DNA of 64,000 nucleotides from Girardinichthys multiradiatus (Eukaryota > Chordata > Actinopteri > Cyprinodontiformes > Goodeidae), in assembly GCF_021462225.1 (NCBI RefSeq), contig NC_061806.1, positions 7,188,734 to 7,252,733 of the forward strand. The letters are read 5' to 3'. Each line of letters begins with the position of its first letter. Position 1 is the first letter of the stretch. The notes under the pieces were generated by a model. It was not told the origin of the DNA. It saw only the letters and a list, made by a program, of their open reading frames with translations, and did not search any database. A program made the position numbers and the translations under genes. Positions 42,664-54,149 of this stretch are shown here, piece after piece.

Positions 42664-42834
42664 GACCTAGATAAGACCCAAACTGAGATAATGCGTCACC
42701 ATACTAGTATCAGTGAGCTCAAGCGAAGTTTTATGGAGTCAGTACCTGAACCTCGCCCTAGTGAATGGGACAAACGTCTTTCTACCAACTCGCCGCTCCG
42801 CACAGTATGCCTCAATGGCCAGCTGCAACCAGCG
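42664..42834 (+). CDS. epb41: epb41 exon, main spectrin-actin-binding exon
   Basis: This 171-bp exon of 57 codons, in phase 0, reads DLDKTQTEIMRHHTSISELK then RSFMESVPEPRPSEWDKRLS and TNSPLRTVCLNGQLQPA. The block with ISELK, FMESVPEPRPSEWDKRLS and the following NSP.RT is the conserved core of the 10-kDa spectrin-actin-binding domain. It joins directly to the 63-bp exon to rebuild the known domain. The donor is GTGAGT. Confidence 0.95.
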
Positions 42835-42879
42835 GTGAGTCTTTTTATCATGGAAGAAATTATCTGCCTTGTGCCTTTA

Positions 42880-43420
42880 TATCCTTCCTCTGTCCCTCTC
42901 TCCCTTATGTCATTCCTTCTTTTACACCCACTATCTTTCTTGTGCCATTACATTTCCTACCTTGTGTCTTTCCTTCCTTCCTTTTGTCATTTCAGCCTTC
43001 TGTCCAACCTTTCTTTCTTTTGTCCTTCTTTCTTTCCTTTCTTGAGGTCTTCCTTTTTTCTTTTGTCCTTTCTTTCTTGTATACTGCCCTCTGTCCTTGC
43101 TTCTTTGTGCCTTTACTTAATTCCTATCTCATATACTTCATTCTGTCCTTCCTCCCTCCCCCTCTCCCTTATATCGATCTTTCATGCTTTAATTTTTCTC
43201 ATTGTGGCCTCCCTTCTTTCCTTCTCTTTCTTTATTGCACCATAACCTTCCTCTTTGTATATTTCCTCCCTCCCTTCTATTCCTCCACCCTTGTGGTCTA
43301 CCTCTCTTCTTTTTGTCCCTCCTTCTTCCTTCTTTTGGTCTTCCCTTCGTTTCTTCTTTGTGTCATCCCTTCCCTTCTTGTGTGCTTCTTTGATTGTGGC
43401 CTTAATGTTTTTCACTCGAG
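42880..43420 (+). repeat. long pyrimidine-rich tract
   Basis: About 540 bases dominated by C and T on the + strand, with irregular CCTTCCTT, TCTTTCTTTT and CCTCCCT groups. It makes long open frames on both strands that are not genes. Confidence 0.85.
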
Positions 43421-44924
43421 TTACTTGTTTTTGCAAATGCCTGAAATGTCAGCCATAAATTTAAAGTGGACTTTATTATTTTATAGTTTAAAATAAAGTA
43501 AAGACTGAAAAATCTGTAAAGCTGACTCTGAAAAATCAGGAACTTTTACATGAAAAATGTTTTGGAACCCTAAAATATAACTGCCTTAAATTGTGAGTTA
43601 ACTTTGATTCACCCCATTATTTATTTTCAGTCACCACATTCAGGCCTGATTAATGTGAGACAAGTAGAATCAAAAAATTCCTTTATACCTGTCTGCACAA
43701 ACTCGACTAATAAAGCTGATTCTCATTATGACATGCATCCATAAACCAAAACCATTAGCAACTTCTACAAAAACAAAAGAGCAACAACATATCACTAAAA
43801 AATAGATGCTTTGTCCGTGTTCAACAAAAAAAGTGGAACATTTATTACAATTGCTCCAAAGCCGTCCAGCTTGGCTGGAATAAAACAATTCTGCAAAGAC
43901 CTGTGCACCAAAATTCCTCCACAGCAACATAAAAGACTCATTGCCAGTTATCACAAATGCTTGATGGCAGTTGTTGTCACCAAGGGGGGCACAACGCGTT
44001 TCTAGGCTTTCAGGGCAACTACTTTTCCATTGTTTGGTATCTCTCTTTCCTTAATACTGTATATGAAATAATTATTTTCAATATACTTTTTACTCGGTTT
44101 ATCTTTGTCTGATATTAAAATTTGTTTGATAACCTGAAACATTTATTTGTGACAAAAACAAGACAATTGTTGTTTTTCACAGCACTCTATGACACTCTTA
44201 AACTCACTGACATTTCGGCTGGTCAGTCTTAGTCAAGTAGAGAAAAATTATTTAATATGTAAACCATGGTAAGGTAAAGAGTTTATGATTAGTCAGTATC
44301 TCGCCACAATTTTAAAGAATTTCTGTTTAGTGTAAAATAATTCAGTCCAAGTTTGACCAGGTTAAGTGTTTTAGATTCTGAACTAGAGCTGAATAAAGAA
44401 GTAATGAAAGCCCTAATTAGAAAAAAACTTTTTGCATCATATTTCTTACCTGTTTAATCATATTAGCAGGCATAACTGAAAAGTCAATAGGCCTTGTTAG
44501 AATAACATTAATTAAACCAAATTGTAGAATCCACTGATGGTGAGTGATGAACATTAAAAATAAACTTATGTTATTTTTAATAATACCAATATTTAGTTGG
44601 ACTGATGACAGCAGCTCCAAAACGCAATGCCCAGCGACCCTCTCAGCTCTGTTTTTTCCTTCATTGTACTGTCATTTGTATAGGGCAGATTCACAACATA
44701 TGTTTTAATGCACTTCATAAAACAAACAAAATCAACTTATGTACAAAACTATATGGTCTATATGTTTGGATTTAATTTCAGTTACATATGTTCCACTTCC
44801 ATCATAGCTATACAAGCAGTCAAATTCAGTTTATTGTGCCAATAGGTAAGCATAATTTGCTCTCTAATGAAAACCTGGCAATTATATTGCATCACTAACT
44901 TTGCAGTAATCCCTCATACAAATG
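43421..44924. other. intron sequence
   Basis: No gene seen. Scraps of the dispersed repeat of 7190-7975 lie near 44650-44720. Confidence 0.4.
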
Positions 44925-45232
44925 GTAAATGGCCTGTACTTGTATAGCGCTTTATCAAGTCCCCAGAGAGCCCAAAGCACTCCACACTACATTCAGTCAT
45001 CCACTGACAGTGGTGAGCTACATTGTAGCCACAGCTGCCCTGGAGCACACTGACAGAAGTGAGGTTGCCATACACAGGCGCCATCGAGCCCGCTGACCAC
45101 CATCAGTAGGCAAGGCGGGTGAAGTGTCTTGCCCAAGGACACAACGACTGAAAAAGACATAGCGGGGGCCCGAACTGGCAACCCACCGGTTACAAGACAA
45201 ACCCCTGCCACCATCGCCACGGTCGCCCCAAA
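44925..45232 (-). repeat. fish SINE-like repeat, minus strand
   Basis: The minus strand starts GGGGCGACCGTGGCGATGGT and has a B-box-like stretch (GGTTGCCAGTTCGGGCCC), suggesting a tRNA-like head. Its other end is TGTACTTGTATAGCGCTTTA on the + strand. A piece of a similar repeat (GGTAAATGGTATATGGAGTG) lies at 45715-45765. Confidence 0.5.
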
Positions 45233-45445
45233 GGAACAAACATGTGGTGACAGTATAGAAGAATGATACCCTTTAAATTGTGAGAAACCTTCTGGAGAAC
45301 CTGACTCTGTGTGAGTGGCCATCTGCTATGACCAGGTTTGAAAAGGAGAAGACACAAAAAAAATAAGCACTGCTCCAGAAGTACTTTCTATTTTAATGTA
45401 AATTGAAATGACTTTGGAATACAAAGAAAACAAAATAAACCTAAT

Positions 45446-45552
45446 TGGGCTACATGGTGGCGCAGTTACCTTGCAGCATGAAGGACCTGGGTTTGAATCC
45501 CGGCCTTGGGTCTTTCTGCATGGAGTTTGCATGTTCTTCCCGTGCATGCCTG
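45446..45552 (+). repeat. SINE head fragment (copy 3), plus strand
   Basis: The sequence from CATGGTGGCGCAGTTACC through TTTGAATCCCGGCC to GCATGGAGTTTGCATGTTCT matches the first 110 bp of the SINE at 33274-33630. The rest is missing. Confidence 0.65.
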
Positions 45553-46189
45553 GATACTCTTCAGGTGCTCATTCAAATATTTGTTATTTATACCTTAAAT
45601 CTGAACATATTTACTATTCAGAATTAGGAACAAATGTTTTAAATGTTGATTTAGAAAGATGGTTCCCCAATATTATCAAAAGTAATCCAGATCAGGGTAA
45701 GGAGAAGAAAATGGTAAATGGTATATGGAGTGAACTTATATAGCACCTTTCCAGAAAACCCTCCAAACTTTATTTATTGCAATATCTAATTAAGATATTG
45801 TCATTAATTCTCTCTCTATCATAGTTCTTCCTTTTATAGCTTTTCCTGTGGTTACTGCTTCCAGATGTGTATTTTCATACTAAAGCATTGAACCAATCTC
45901 ATTTTAGCAAACAGCTGTTGCCAGGATCATCAAAATCTGCCTGCAGGACTTCACAATCAGTTCCGTGGGCCCTGTAGCATAAAAAGTGCAGATCAAACTG
46001 TTGCTTTAACCAATCAGATTTTGAGTCTGCGACACCAAGGCCCTCTAACAGGCATACGGTAATGTCAGGGTATTCACACCCTTTAATTGGATAGTCAGTG
46101 AGTGTACCAGCCAGAGCTCGCAAACCTTTAGACACTTACAAGCAACGGTACTTTCCAAAATCTTTGGGGAAACTAGAGTCGATCTATAG
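45553..46189. other. intron sequence, probably 5' part of the hAT element
   Basis: No coding text recognised. It may hold the left end and promoter of the hAT pseudogene that follows; terminal repeats were not located. Confidence 0.35.
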
Positions 46190-47715
46190 CTGAATAAGCA
46201 AGTGCAAAGGGAAGCAGAGCTCCACAACGAAATGGTGAAGAAAAGTAGAGAAATGTTAAAAAGACTGATAGACTGTCATTTTTTGGCAAGCAAGAATTTT
46301 TGGAGACACGATGAAATCTCTTGATCCAAAAGCAGAGGAAAGTGTTTAGTGAGACATCAGGCAAACTACAAAACGACCTGATCACTGCTATTGTGGAAGT
46401 GATGTGAGAAGAGATTAGAAGGCAGCTCATACTGGTCCTGCGTTACATAAGGGGCGCAGGTCTCAAGGAGCACTTGTCAGGTTTGAAGATGTTACCAGTG
46501 GAAAACAAGCTGATAACATTGCATATCCGGTTTTTAGAGAAAAATGAATGTCTGGATAAAATTGTGGCACAGTGTTTTGACAACGCAGCGGCCATGTCTT
46601 CTGGATTACATAGAATGCAGGCTAAATTTAAGGAGAGAGCACCTTTAACTTTATTTATACACTGCTATGCACATCAGATCTATTTTGTACTGACTCAGGG
46701 GGCCTCAAAGCTTAAACAATGCAAAATCTTTTTCGCCACTCTCAATGGCTTTGCATTTTGTTCTAGATCTCCTTGGTGCACGCATTTACTGGACGCAATC
46801 TGCCACCTACATCTCACTCGTGTACCACCAACATGATGACAATACACATCAAGAGTGGTCAATACAGTTTTTGAGAACAGGTATGATCCAAAAGGAGCAT
46901 CATGACGAATACAATGAGGACCCTGTGCGCTGGGCTGATGAATTTAAAGCACGCCTGGATGATTTGGAGTTTTGTTTTTTTGCTTCACGCATTTAATGTA
47001 ATTTTGTAGAATTCAGACGTTCTCTTTTCAATACTACAGAACAAAAAATTGGATTGCTTTGTCTGGCAAGAGTAAATTAGTTTTGTGACACCGTTGAGTG
47101 AGGAAGGAGCTGATACAAGGAAATCTACGAGGTCACTGAATACACCGCAAGCTCCACAACAGAATTCTAGACGATATTATTTGCCAGACACAGACCAGGT
47201 TTCAAGACCACAAGAAACTAATGTTTATCACCCTCCTCGATCCCGAGAAGTTTCGGGAATACCAGAAAAATTTCATGCATGCAGCCTTCACACAGAGCCA
47301 CAGAACACTTTCCAATCTCTCTCAGCTAAGAAAAGACTTGACTGTAATGTATGCCATTGATGATTTTGCAGGATAATTTCCCACTTCTTTACATCCTTCA
47401 GCAGAAAGAGTGCAGCTGTACATATTTTTGTGTTCTATGCTACTGTCAGGCAGACATTTTTAGCCCTAAAATGAATTAGAACTTATGCCAGAAATACGAC
47501 AGGGCAGGCTGGACTTTCAGCTTTATCCTTGATGGAGATAGAACAGGACTTACTGATAGAACTGAAACACACAAATAATCTCTACAACAAATTAATTGAG
47601 CTACTCTTCTGCTGCTATAAAAAAAGACTTGTGCTCCCAGGGTTTGTTCCTCCGGTAAAGGCATTTATTATGGCTACACAAGTTATCTATCTGCTAAGCA
47701 ACGGCTCTTTGTAAA
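46190..47715 (+). pseudogene. hAT-superfamily transposase pseudogene (ZMYM1-like)
   Basis: Pieces in several frames follow the order of a hAT transposase: TSGKLQNDLITAIVEVM near 46355-46410; CFDNAAAMSSGLHRMQAKFK and CYAHQI near 46574-46680 (the RNase H-like core motif in this group is normally close to YDGAA.MSG and HC.AH); and RTYARNTTGQAGLSALSL with EIEQDLLIELKHTNNLYNKL near 47480-47600, the C-terminal dimerisation region. Many stops and frameshifts interrupt it. Members of this group are often annotated as zinc finger MYM-type protein 1-like. It has no function now. Confidence 0.75.
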
Positions 47716-48696
47716 GCATTTATGCGTTATAAGATGTTTTTTATTGCCATAAAATAGCTATTGAAGGGTGAATTGAGATTGAAAAATAAATATAAAATGT
47801 TCATGTGATAATTTTGGCCTAAGGACAAACAGTACATGTTTGGATTTCTAACTTCAAGTCTCCTAACGGGCTAGAGACTTGGGACTTCACTCTGAATTGG
47901 GGGAAAATAATTGACTTGGACGTTATGTGTATTTTTACCTGCTGCAAAATTTGCTCTGCTCATAACAGGAAAAATGTTGGAAACTCAGCAAGTTTAGTAC
48001 AGCTCAATTTACTTTTTAGGGTTTTCCATTAGCAACGGTTACCAGGAAACGTTACTAATTTTAGTACCTGCTTGCTTGCCGTGCTGAAAACTCGATTTCA
48101 GAAGGCTGTTGGTAACTGATTGGGTTGGGGGTGGCGTCACTAGTCACAGGAAATTTTAATAACTAATATCTTCAACCAATAAATTATTGAATGCTGGACT
48201 TTTTGGGTATATGACCACAATAGCAAGTTATCATTAGGTACCATTACCTTACTCTCACAGGTCTTCCAGCTTGTACCCTTCAGTTTGGGGCATGATATCC
48301 AGTCCAATCTGATGGTTTAACTCTGGTTGTTCCTATCCTTTTTGTCCTTGAAGAGTTTAGATCACAGGCTCTGTTTGTGTATAGAGTCCATCAGAGTTGT
48401 CTTCCAATGGAATGTAACCCAAAGTTAAGCTCTTTATCAAAGAACAAAGACAGATGGCTGCACCTTTGCAGGAAAACCTTGGTTAGTGGGAGATTTTTAG
48501 GCAACTGTAGATTTGGAAGGCAGAAATTGCTCTGACACATGAGGCAACTGAAATCAGGCCTTCAATTCAAGCAAATAAATAGTGAAAGTGTTTGTCATGT
48601 AACCCCCTACCCCAGTCTCATGTGTTTGTATGTTAGATATTTTAGCACTATTTAAACTCTGCAATGAGTTTTCTGGTGTTTATCTCATCCATGCAG
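47716..48696. other. intron sequence
   Basis: No gene seen. It ends at the acceptor ATGCAG (48691-48696). Confidence 0.4.
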
Positions 48697-48825
48697 TCTC
48701 CAGTGCTAAGGGCCCAGACAGTCACCATCTCAGACATCACCAGCTCTATAAGAGGAACTGTGACTTACAAGGACATTCCGTTAGTTCACACTGAAACTAA
48801 GACCATCACATATGAGTCAGCACAG
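48697..48825 (+). CDS. epb41: epb41 exon, start of the C-terminal domain
   Basis: This 129-bp exon of 43 codons, in phase 0, reads SPVLRAQTVTISDITSSIRG then TVTYKDIPLVHTETKTITYE and SAQ. The QTVTISD and VHTETKTITYE motifs are typical of the 22/24-kDa C-terminal domain, which binds NuMA and other partners in 4.1R. The acceptor is ATGCAG and the donor is GTAAGA. The next exons of this domain were not found up to 64000. Confidence 0.93.
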
Positions 48826-48969
48826 GTAAGAGGAATTAAGGAAACTAAACAGGCTCAGCAAACATTTTGGAAAGTATTTGTTGGCTTAAATCAATTACTT
48901 CTTATATGTCATTTAATATAGATGGACTGTACACTTTACTATATCGCTGCACTGCTCTGTTGATAAGCC

Positions 48970-51297
48970 GTGCAATCTAGAACCAAAAAGACGAGGACTT
49001 AATGCCTCCTTAGCCCTTCAATTTTCTGCTTTATTCCTTAATTCTGGGATTTATAGTGCAACCAATGAAAGCGTGGAGGATCTATCTGTTTTGCTTAACA
49101 CCACCTGCACTGATATTTTGGACACTATAGCACCAGTAAAAGCTGAGGGTGCCAAGCGTATGTTTGTGCCTTGGTTGAATGAACATACACGCACCATCAG
49201 AGGCGAATGCAGACACGCTGAGAAGAGATGGAAAAATTCTACATTGTATGTTTCCCTGCTATCTCTAAGACTCAGTTCATGTCAAATCTTGTGTCCTCAA
49301 ACAGCAAGAAGCCACGGGTTCTGTTTAATGTTTTAATCATATTGTTAATTCGTATAAAACGTTGGCCTCATGCCAACAGAAAAGATGTGTAATGACGTTT
49401 GGGACTTTTTATCAACAAACTTTTAGCCATCAGGTCTGGTATCTTGGCATCTTCTGCCTTTGACCCTAGTTTTTTTCCTCTGTGCTCAGCTGTCCTGGAG
49501 CAGTTTGACCCAGTTTCTTTGAGTGAATTATCAAAGGTCATGGCTTCTATAAGATCATCTCACTGCCCATCAGATTGCCTTCCCCCATTTTTGTTTAAAA
49601 ATGCTTTTGACACTGTTGGGCCTTTTATCCAGAAATTACCATTTTCTTTTGCTACAGGCTGTATCCCAGCATGCTTGAAACAGGCTGTAGTTCAGCATCT
49701 CTTAAAAAAACAACCTGGACCCAACTGTCCTGGTTAATTATAGGCCTATCTCTAAGCTTCCTTTTCTTTCAAAGGTCGTAGAGAAAGTGGTTTTCCTACA
49801 GTTACAGGCCCACCTTGATTTAAATCGAATTTCAGTCTGGTTTTAAACCATTTCACAGCACTGAGACTGCACTCGTAAGAGTGTTTAACAATATTCTTTT
49901 AACTTTGGATTCTGGCTGCCCTGTTGCTCTTTTATTGTTGGATCTGTAAGTAGCTTTTGACAAAGTGGATCATGATATCCTTCTCGCAAGGCTAGAGTCA
50001 TGTGTTGGGATCAAAGGTTCTGCTCTTCAATGGTTTCAGTCATATCTCTCTCTTTTTATGTGAACCCCTTCAGATCTGAAATAGCCCCTCTCAGTTATGG
50101 TGTACCCCAGGGCTTAATGTTTGGTCCAGCATGTTTGTACTGTACACGTTAACCCTAACCCTTTGTGAAGTGCCTTGAGACAACATGAATAAAACGGAAT
50201 TCAATTGAATTGAATGTTCCCTTTAGGATCTATATTTTCAAGGTATAACCTTTCATTTCATTGCTTTGCTGATAACTTTCAGATTTCTCTGCCCTTAAAA
50301 GCAGGGAAAGACTCATTTCAGATTTTATTGTGCTGCCTTGAAGACGTTAAACAGTGGTTGTCCCTAAACGTAAAGCTAAATGAAAAAAACAAACAGAGAT
50401 TGTCTTTTTGGGAACTCTGTATCAGATAGTTCTCTGAGCCCTTTATCCTCCCATTGTAAGGATTATGTCAAACCCTTAGTGTTTTTCTTGATTGTTCCCT
50501 TAAACTGTGCAGGCAGATAAGTGTAGTGGTCCAGTGTAGCTTTTTTCATCTCAGACAACTCGCTAAGGTAATGCCATACCTTCCAGGTGATGTGTTTGAG
50601 CATGTCATTCACTTGTTTGTTACCTGCAGATTGGACTACTGCAACTCCCTATACTTTGGCTTGGAAACGTCCTCTATTCACTGCCTTCAGCTAGTACAAA
50701 ATACTGCAAGTCATTTACTGATAGGTACGAAAAGAAATTTGCACATTACCCCAGTGCCGGCTTCGCTTCACTAGCTTCCTGTCTCGTATAGGATCCAAAT
50801 TAAAATTTTTACTCTTTGTTTTAAAATCTCGGTATACATGGTCTTTCCAACTCACACTTATCTGAGCTGCTCTCTATTCATGCTCCAAAAAGAACTATGA
50901 GGCCTACGACTCAATATTCTCTGGAATAGCCTGCCTCTCAATATTAAAACTGCACAAACTCTGGAGCATTTTAAATCACTTTTGAAGACTCATTTTTATG
51001 AATTGGCCTTTGGTACATGATGACCTAAATGTTTAGTTTTATATTTGTAATTTTAAAATAGTTTTATTTTATCTTATTATTCATTATGTCTTCTATACCT
51101 CTGGCTGTTTTGTTAATTTTAGCAGCAGTTTTTTGAGTCATTTTGCTTTTTATATTTATCTGTTTGATTTTTCTTATTCTATTTTTATTTGTGATATTTT
51201 TCTTTTAATACTTAGCTATTTTGCTTGTAAAGCACTTTGTTCAGCTAGAGCCGTTGGATATGTGCCATATACATAAATTTGACCTTTGACCTTGACC
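48970..51297 (+). pseudogene. L2-type LINE ORF2 pseudogene with 3' tail
   Basis: The order of readable pieces matches an L2/Maui-like ORF2: the endonuclease-RT linker (LNTTCTDILDTIAPVKAEGA near 49095, then PWLNEHTR); RT text (DPVSLSELSKVMASIRSSHC near 49510); [20 protein letters not shown] near 49955; SYGVPQG near 50095; the box CFADNFQISLPL near 50257, where the second Asp is replaced by Asn; and the C-terminal CRLDYCNSLYFGL near 50628. The end at 51240-51297 has the CACTTTGTTCAGCTAGAGCC text and a short (TTGACC)n tail. It contains stops and is inactive. A small foreign insertion lies near 50150-50215. Confidence 0.8.
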
Positions 51298-52082
51298 TTG
51301 CCCTGAAAGTCAAGTGAAAAAAATCTATATTAAAATATTTCTAACTCTTTTTTTGGTCTGCCATGAAAGGCAAGGGAGAAAAAATATGTTTGAGAGGCTT
51401 ATTTTTCCAAGTGTTTGTCCTTGTAGTACTTTGCTCTGCCATTAGAGGCACTGGAAAAAAAACACCAACCTTTACTAACAGCCCTATTTTTCAAATGGAT
51501 GGTTTCCAAAAGCCAATGTCCCATTTTCTAAATAAGATTGATGTAAATTAAAATAAAATACAGTAAAAACACACAAATAGTGTATTTGTTGGCCATGCTA
51601 TGTAGTTATCTTAGCAAGGTTGTATATTCATGTGCGATATAGAATTAACTAAAGTATTGAGCAAGGATATATATAGGACAGATGAGAATTGCCCACCATG
51701 ACTGATCTTTCTTGGGACCAGCACTGTATCTTGCAAATGGCCTTAAAGCTTGCTGTGAGAACATGCTTATCATAACTTGTCACAATAAATTTGAAAAGCG
51801 TATGATAAATCACTGTCCTGCATAAAACAATAAAGAAGGGATTTATTGTACACTGCTGTGGCTTAGGTTTATATGAACAATCTGAATTCGGGGGAATGAG
51901 CAGATGGATGCCCATTTTTCGCTGGCTCTAAAAGTCGGTCCAGATTTTGTTTTCCCTAAATCCCTCGCAAGAGGAAGCTTTAATGTCAACAAAGCAATTC
52001 GATAAATTAGTTTTTCACAAATACTTTTATGTGATGATGGTGATGCTTAGGTGTCCTTCAGGCAAATCTGAGTCTACACGTA
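51298..52082. other. intron or intergenic sequence
   Basis: AT-rich. Two phrases of the form 'gtcaagtgaaaaaaatctat' and 'ggcaagggagaaaaaatat' about 70 bp apart hint at a short degenerate tandem repeat (51305-51470). Nothing else seen. Confidence 0.35.
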
Positions 52083-53332
52083 CAGGGGTTGGACAATGAA
52101 ACTGAAACACCTGTCATTTTAGTGTGGGAGGTTTCATGGCTAAATGGGACCAGCCTGTTAGCCAGTCTTCATTGATTGCACATTCCACCAGTAAGAGCAG
52201 AGTGTGAAGGTTCAATTAGCAGGGTAAGAGCACAGTTTTGCTCAAAATATTGAAATGCACACAACATTTTGGGTGACATACCAGAGTTCAAAAGAGGACA
52301 AATTGTTGGTGCACGTCTTGCTGGCGCATCTGTGACCAAGAAAGCAAGTCTTTGTGATGTATCAAGAGCCACGGTATCCAGAGTAATGTCAGCATACCAC
52401 CAAGAAGGATGAACCACATCTAACAGGATTAACTGTGGATGCAAGAGGAAGCTGTCTGAAAGGGATGTTTGAGTGCTAACCCAAACATAAAACATAAAAC
52501 CACGGCTGCCCAAATCACGGCAGAATTAAATGTGCACCTCAACTCCCCTGTTTCCACCAGAACTGTCCGTCGGGAGCTCCACAGGGTCAAAATACACGGC
52601 CGGGCTGCTATAGCCAAACCTTTGGTCACTCATGCCAATGCCAAACGTCGGTTTCAATGGTGCAAGGAGCGCAAATCTTGGGCTGAGGACAATGTGAAAC
52701 ATGTATTGTTCTCTGATGAGTCCACCTTTACTGTTTTCCCCACATCCGGGAGAGTTACGGTGTGGAGAAGCCCCAAAGAAGCGTACCACCCAGACTGTTG
52801 CATGCCCAGAGTGAAGCATGGGGGTGGATCAGTGCCATATCATGGCATTCCCTTGGCCCAATACTTGTGCAAGATGGGCGCGTCACTTCCAAGGACTACC
52901 GAACCATTCTTGAGGACCATGTGCATCCAATGGTTCAAACATTGTATCCTGAAGGCGGTGCTGTGTATCAGGATGACAATGCACCAACACACACAGCAAG
53001 ACTGGTGAAAGATTGGTTTGATGAACATGAAAGTGAAGTTGAACATCTCCCATGGCCTGCACAGTCACCAGATCTAAATATTATTGAGCCACTTTGGGGT
53101 GTTTTGGAGGAGCGAGTCAGGAAACGTTTTCCTCCACCAGTATCACGTAGTGACCTGGCCACTATCCTGCAAGAAGAATGGCTTAAAATCCCTCTGACCA
53201 CTGTGCAGGACTTGTATATGTCATTCCCAAGAGGATTTGACGCTGTGTTGGCCGCAAAAGGAGGCCCTACACCATACTAATAAATTATTGTGGTCTAAAA
53301 CCAGGTGTTTCAGTTTCATTGTCCAACCCCTG
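52083..53332 (+). mobile_element. Tc1-like element with about 31-bp inverted ends, DD36E type
   Basis: 1250 bp flanked by TA at 52081-52082 and 53333-53334. The ends CAGGGGTTGGACAATGAAAC and their inverted copy extend about 31 bp, much shorter than in the other Tc1 copies here and without the IR/DR layout. It therefore belongs to a different lineage, supported by the catalytic spacing of its transposase. Confidence 0.93.
52269..53280 (+). pseudogene. Tc1-like transposase, DD36E spacing, broken
   Basis: The reading frame opens with TTG at 52269 where an ATG would be expected. It has a TGA at 52410-52412, changes frame near 52480, and changes again near 52832, where a short segment appears deleted between GGTGGATCAGTG and CCATATCATGG. 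The catalytic text remains: LFSDEST near 52710, QDDNAPTH near 52970 and LNIIEPLW near 53075. Between the second Asp and the Glu there are 36 residues, unlike the 34 of the Tc1 copies at 1128 and 28229. Spacing of this kind defines the DD36E (Incomer) group. It cannot make a full enzyme. Confidence 0.85.
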
Positions 53333-53459
53333 TAAATGGTACAGGAAACACATATGCTTTTTCCACACCCTGTCTTTTTGGAAACTAGAGAATCCCACCT
53401 TTGCGAGGACATTTGCAAGTCTTTGTATGACTTTTTCCAGACACATAATTCCCATGCGT

Positions 53460-53712
53460 AACTGAGGTTATAAAAGTGGTAATAGCTTTTGCTTTACGCA
53501 CAACTTGTTTTACACACACATAGCTTGCTTGTTGTTTTTTTTTTTTCTATGAATTTCAAACATTATAATGTCACAGAAGTGTAAAACGAACACCCTGGAA
53601 GCCTTGGAAACAATTTTGCACGGCAGTGACCTCGCAGTAGAACATTCTTTCAACAGCAGTGTGGATTTTGAAGTGGATGAAGATGAGGATCTTTTCTTCG
53701 GGACCTGGTTCA
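53460..53712 (+). other. possible promoter and first exon of an unknown gene or element
   Basis: TTATAAAAG (53468-53476) is a TATA-like box. About 90 bp downstream an ATG (53568) opens a frame, MSQKCKTNTLEALETILHGS and on, with a strongly acidic stretch (DFEVDEDEDLFF), until a possible donor GTAACT at 53713. The acidic N-terminus recalls DNA-transposon proteins such as piggyBac, but no diagnostic motif is present. I do not assign a function. Confidence 0.25.
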
Positions 53713-54072
53713 ATGGTAACTTGTATTGTTTCTTTTTTATTTCCAGCAACTTTACATTACATCTCAGCAATTTCAACAATGCTTCACCGTTTTTTTATGT
53801 TTTAATTACTCTTGTGTGGAGTGTTGTTATTTTTATTTGTGATTTATTCAATCAGTCATATTAACCCTCCCACCACTCCTTTAGAACAAAAGAACTGTAA
53901 GGCTTGTTTGTGGAACTGGTTGAAGGCCTGTTATATAGCTGCTATATCATTGACATTTTACCAACACCACCTTACTGTTACAGAATTACATAATTGATTT
54001 TTATGTTATTTTATAATATTTTGTGTACAGTAGGAAATAATTGATTATATGTATTTTTACAACCAGCCAGGA

Positions 54073-54149
54073 GGATGCAGGATCATCTGGCACTGAAAGG
54101 ACCCAGCCTACCGCTACATCAGTTGAGGCTTTATGTTCTTGAAGGTGAG
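54073..54149 (+). other. possible small exon of the same unknown unit
   Basis: Between a possible acceptor in AACCAGCCAG (about 54062-54071) and a donor GTGAGA at 54146 lies acidic, Ser/Thr-rich coding-like text (EDAGSSGTERTQPTATSVEA). The phase does not join cleanly to the open frame ending at 53712, so this is weak. Confidence 0.18.

Larger units (their letters stand above)
728..48825 (+). other. epb41: epb41 gene body (protein 4.1R), 13 exons, incomplete at both ends
   Basis: Thirteen exons with GT-AG borders join without a frame break into a protein 4.1-family polypeptide: FERM domain, FERM-adjacent region, spectrin-actin-binding region and the start of the C-terminal domain. Protein 4.1R links spectrin-actin to membrane proteins such as glycophorin C and band 3 under the plasma membrane. 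I prefer 4.1R over 4.1G/N/B because of residues such as [12 protein letters not shown] and [18 protein letters not shown], and because 45-bp and 63-bp exons precede the main SAB exon as in mammalian EPB41. The start of the FERM F1 lobe and the end of the C-terminal domain are not in the window. Introns range from about 90 bp to about 22.4 kb, and nearly all large ones carry transposable elements. Teleosts can have two epb41 copies; which one this is cannot be told here. Confidence 0.88.

Noticed and set aside
42595..43496. Long hydrophobic open frames on the + strand and a charged frame on the - strand
   Set aside because: They are read-through from the SAB exon into, and the antisense of, a pyrimidine-rich tract. 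Composition alone keeps them open.
728..48825. Assignment to epb41l2, epb41l1 or epb41l3
   Set aside because: F3 residues and the 45/63-bp exon pair fit 4.1R better. A phylogeny would be decisive; I keep 4.1R with some uncertainty.
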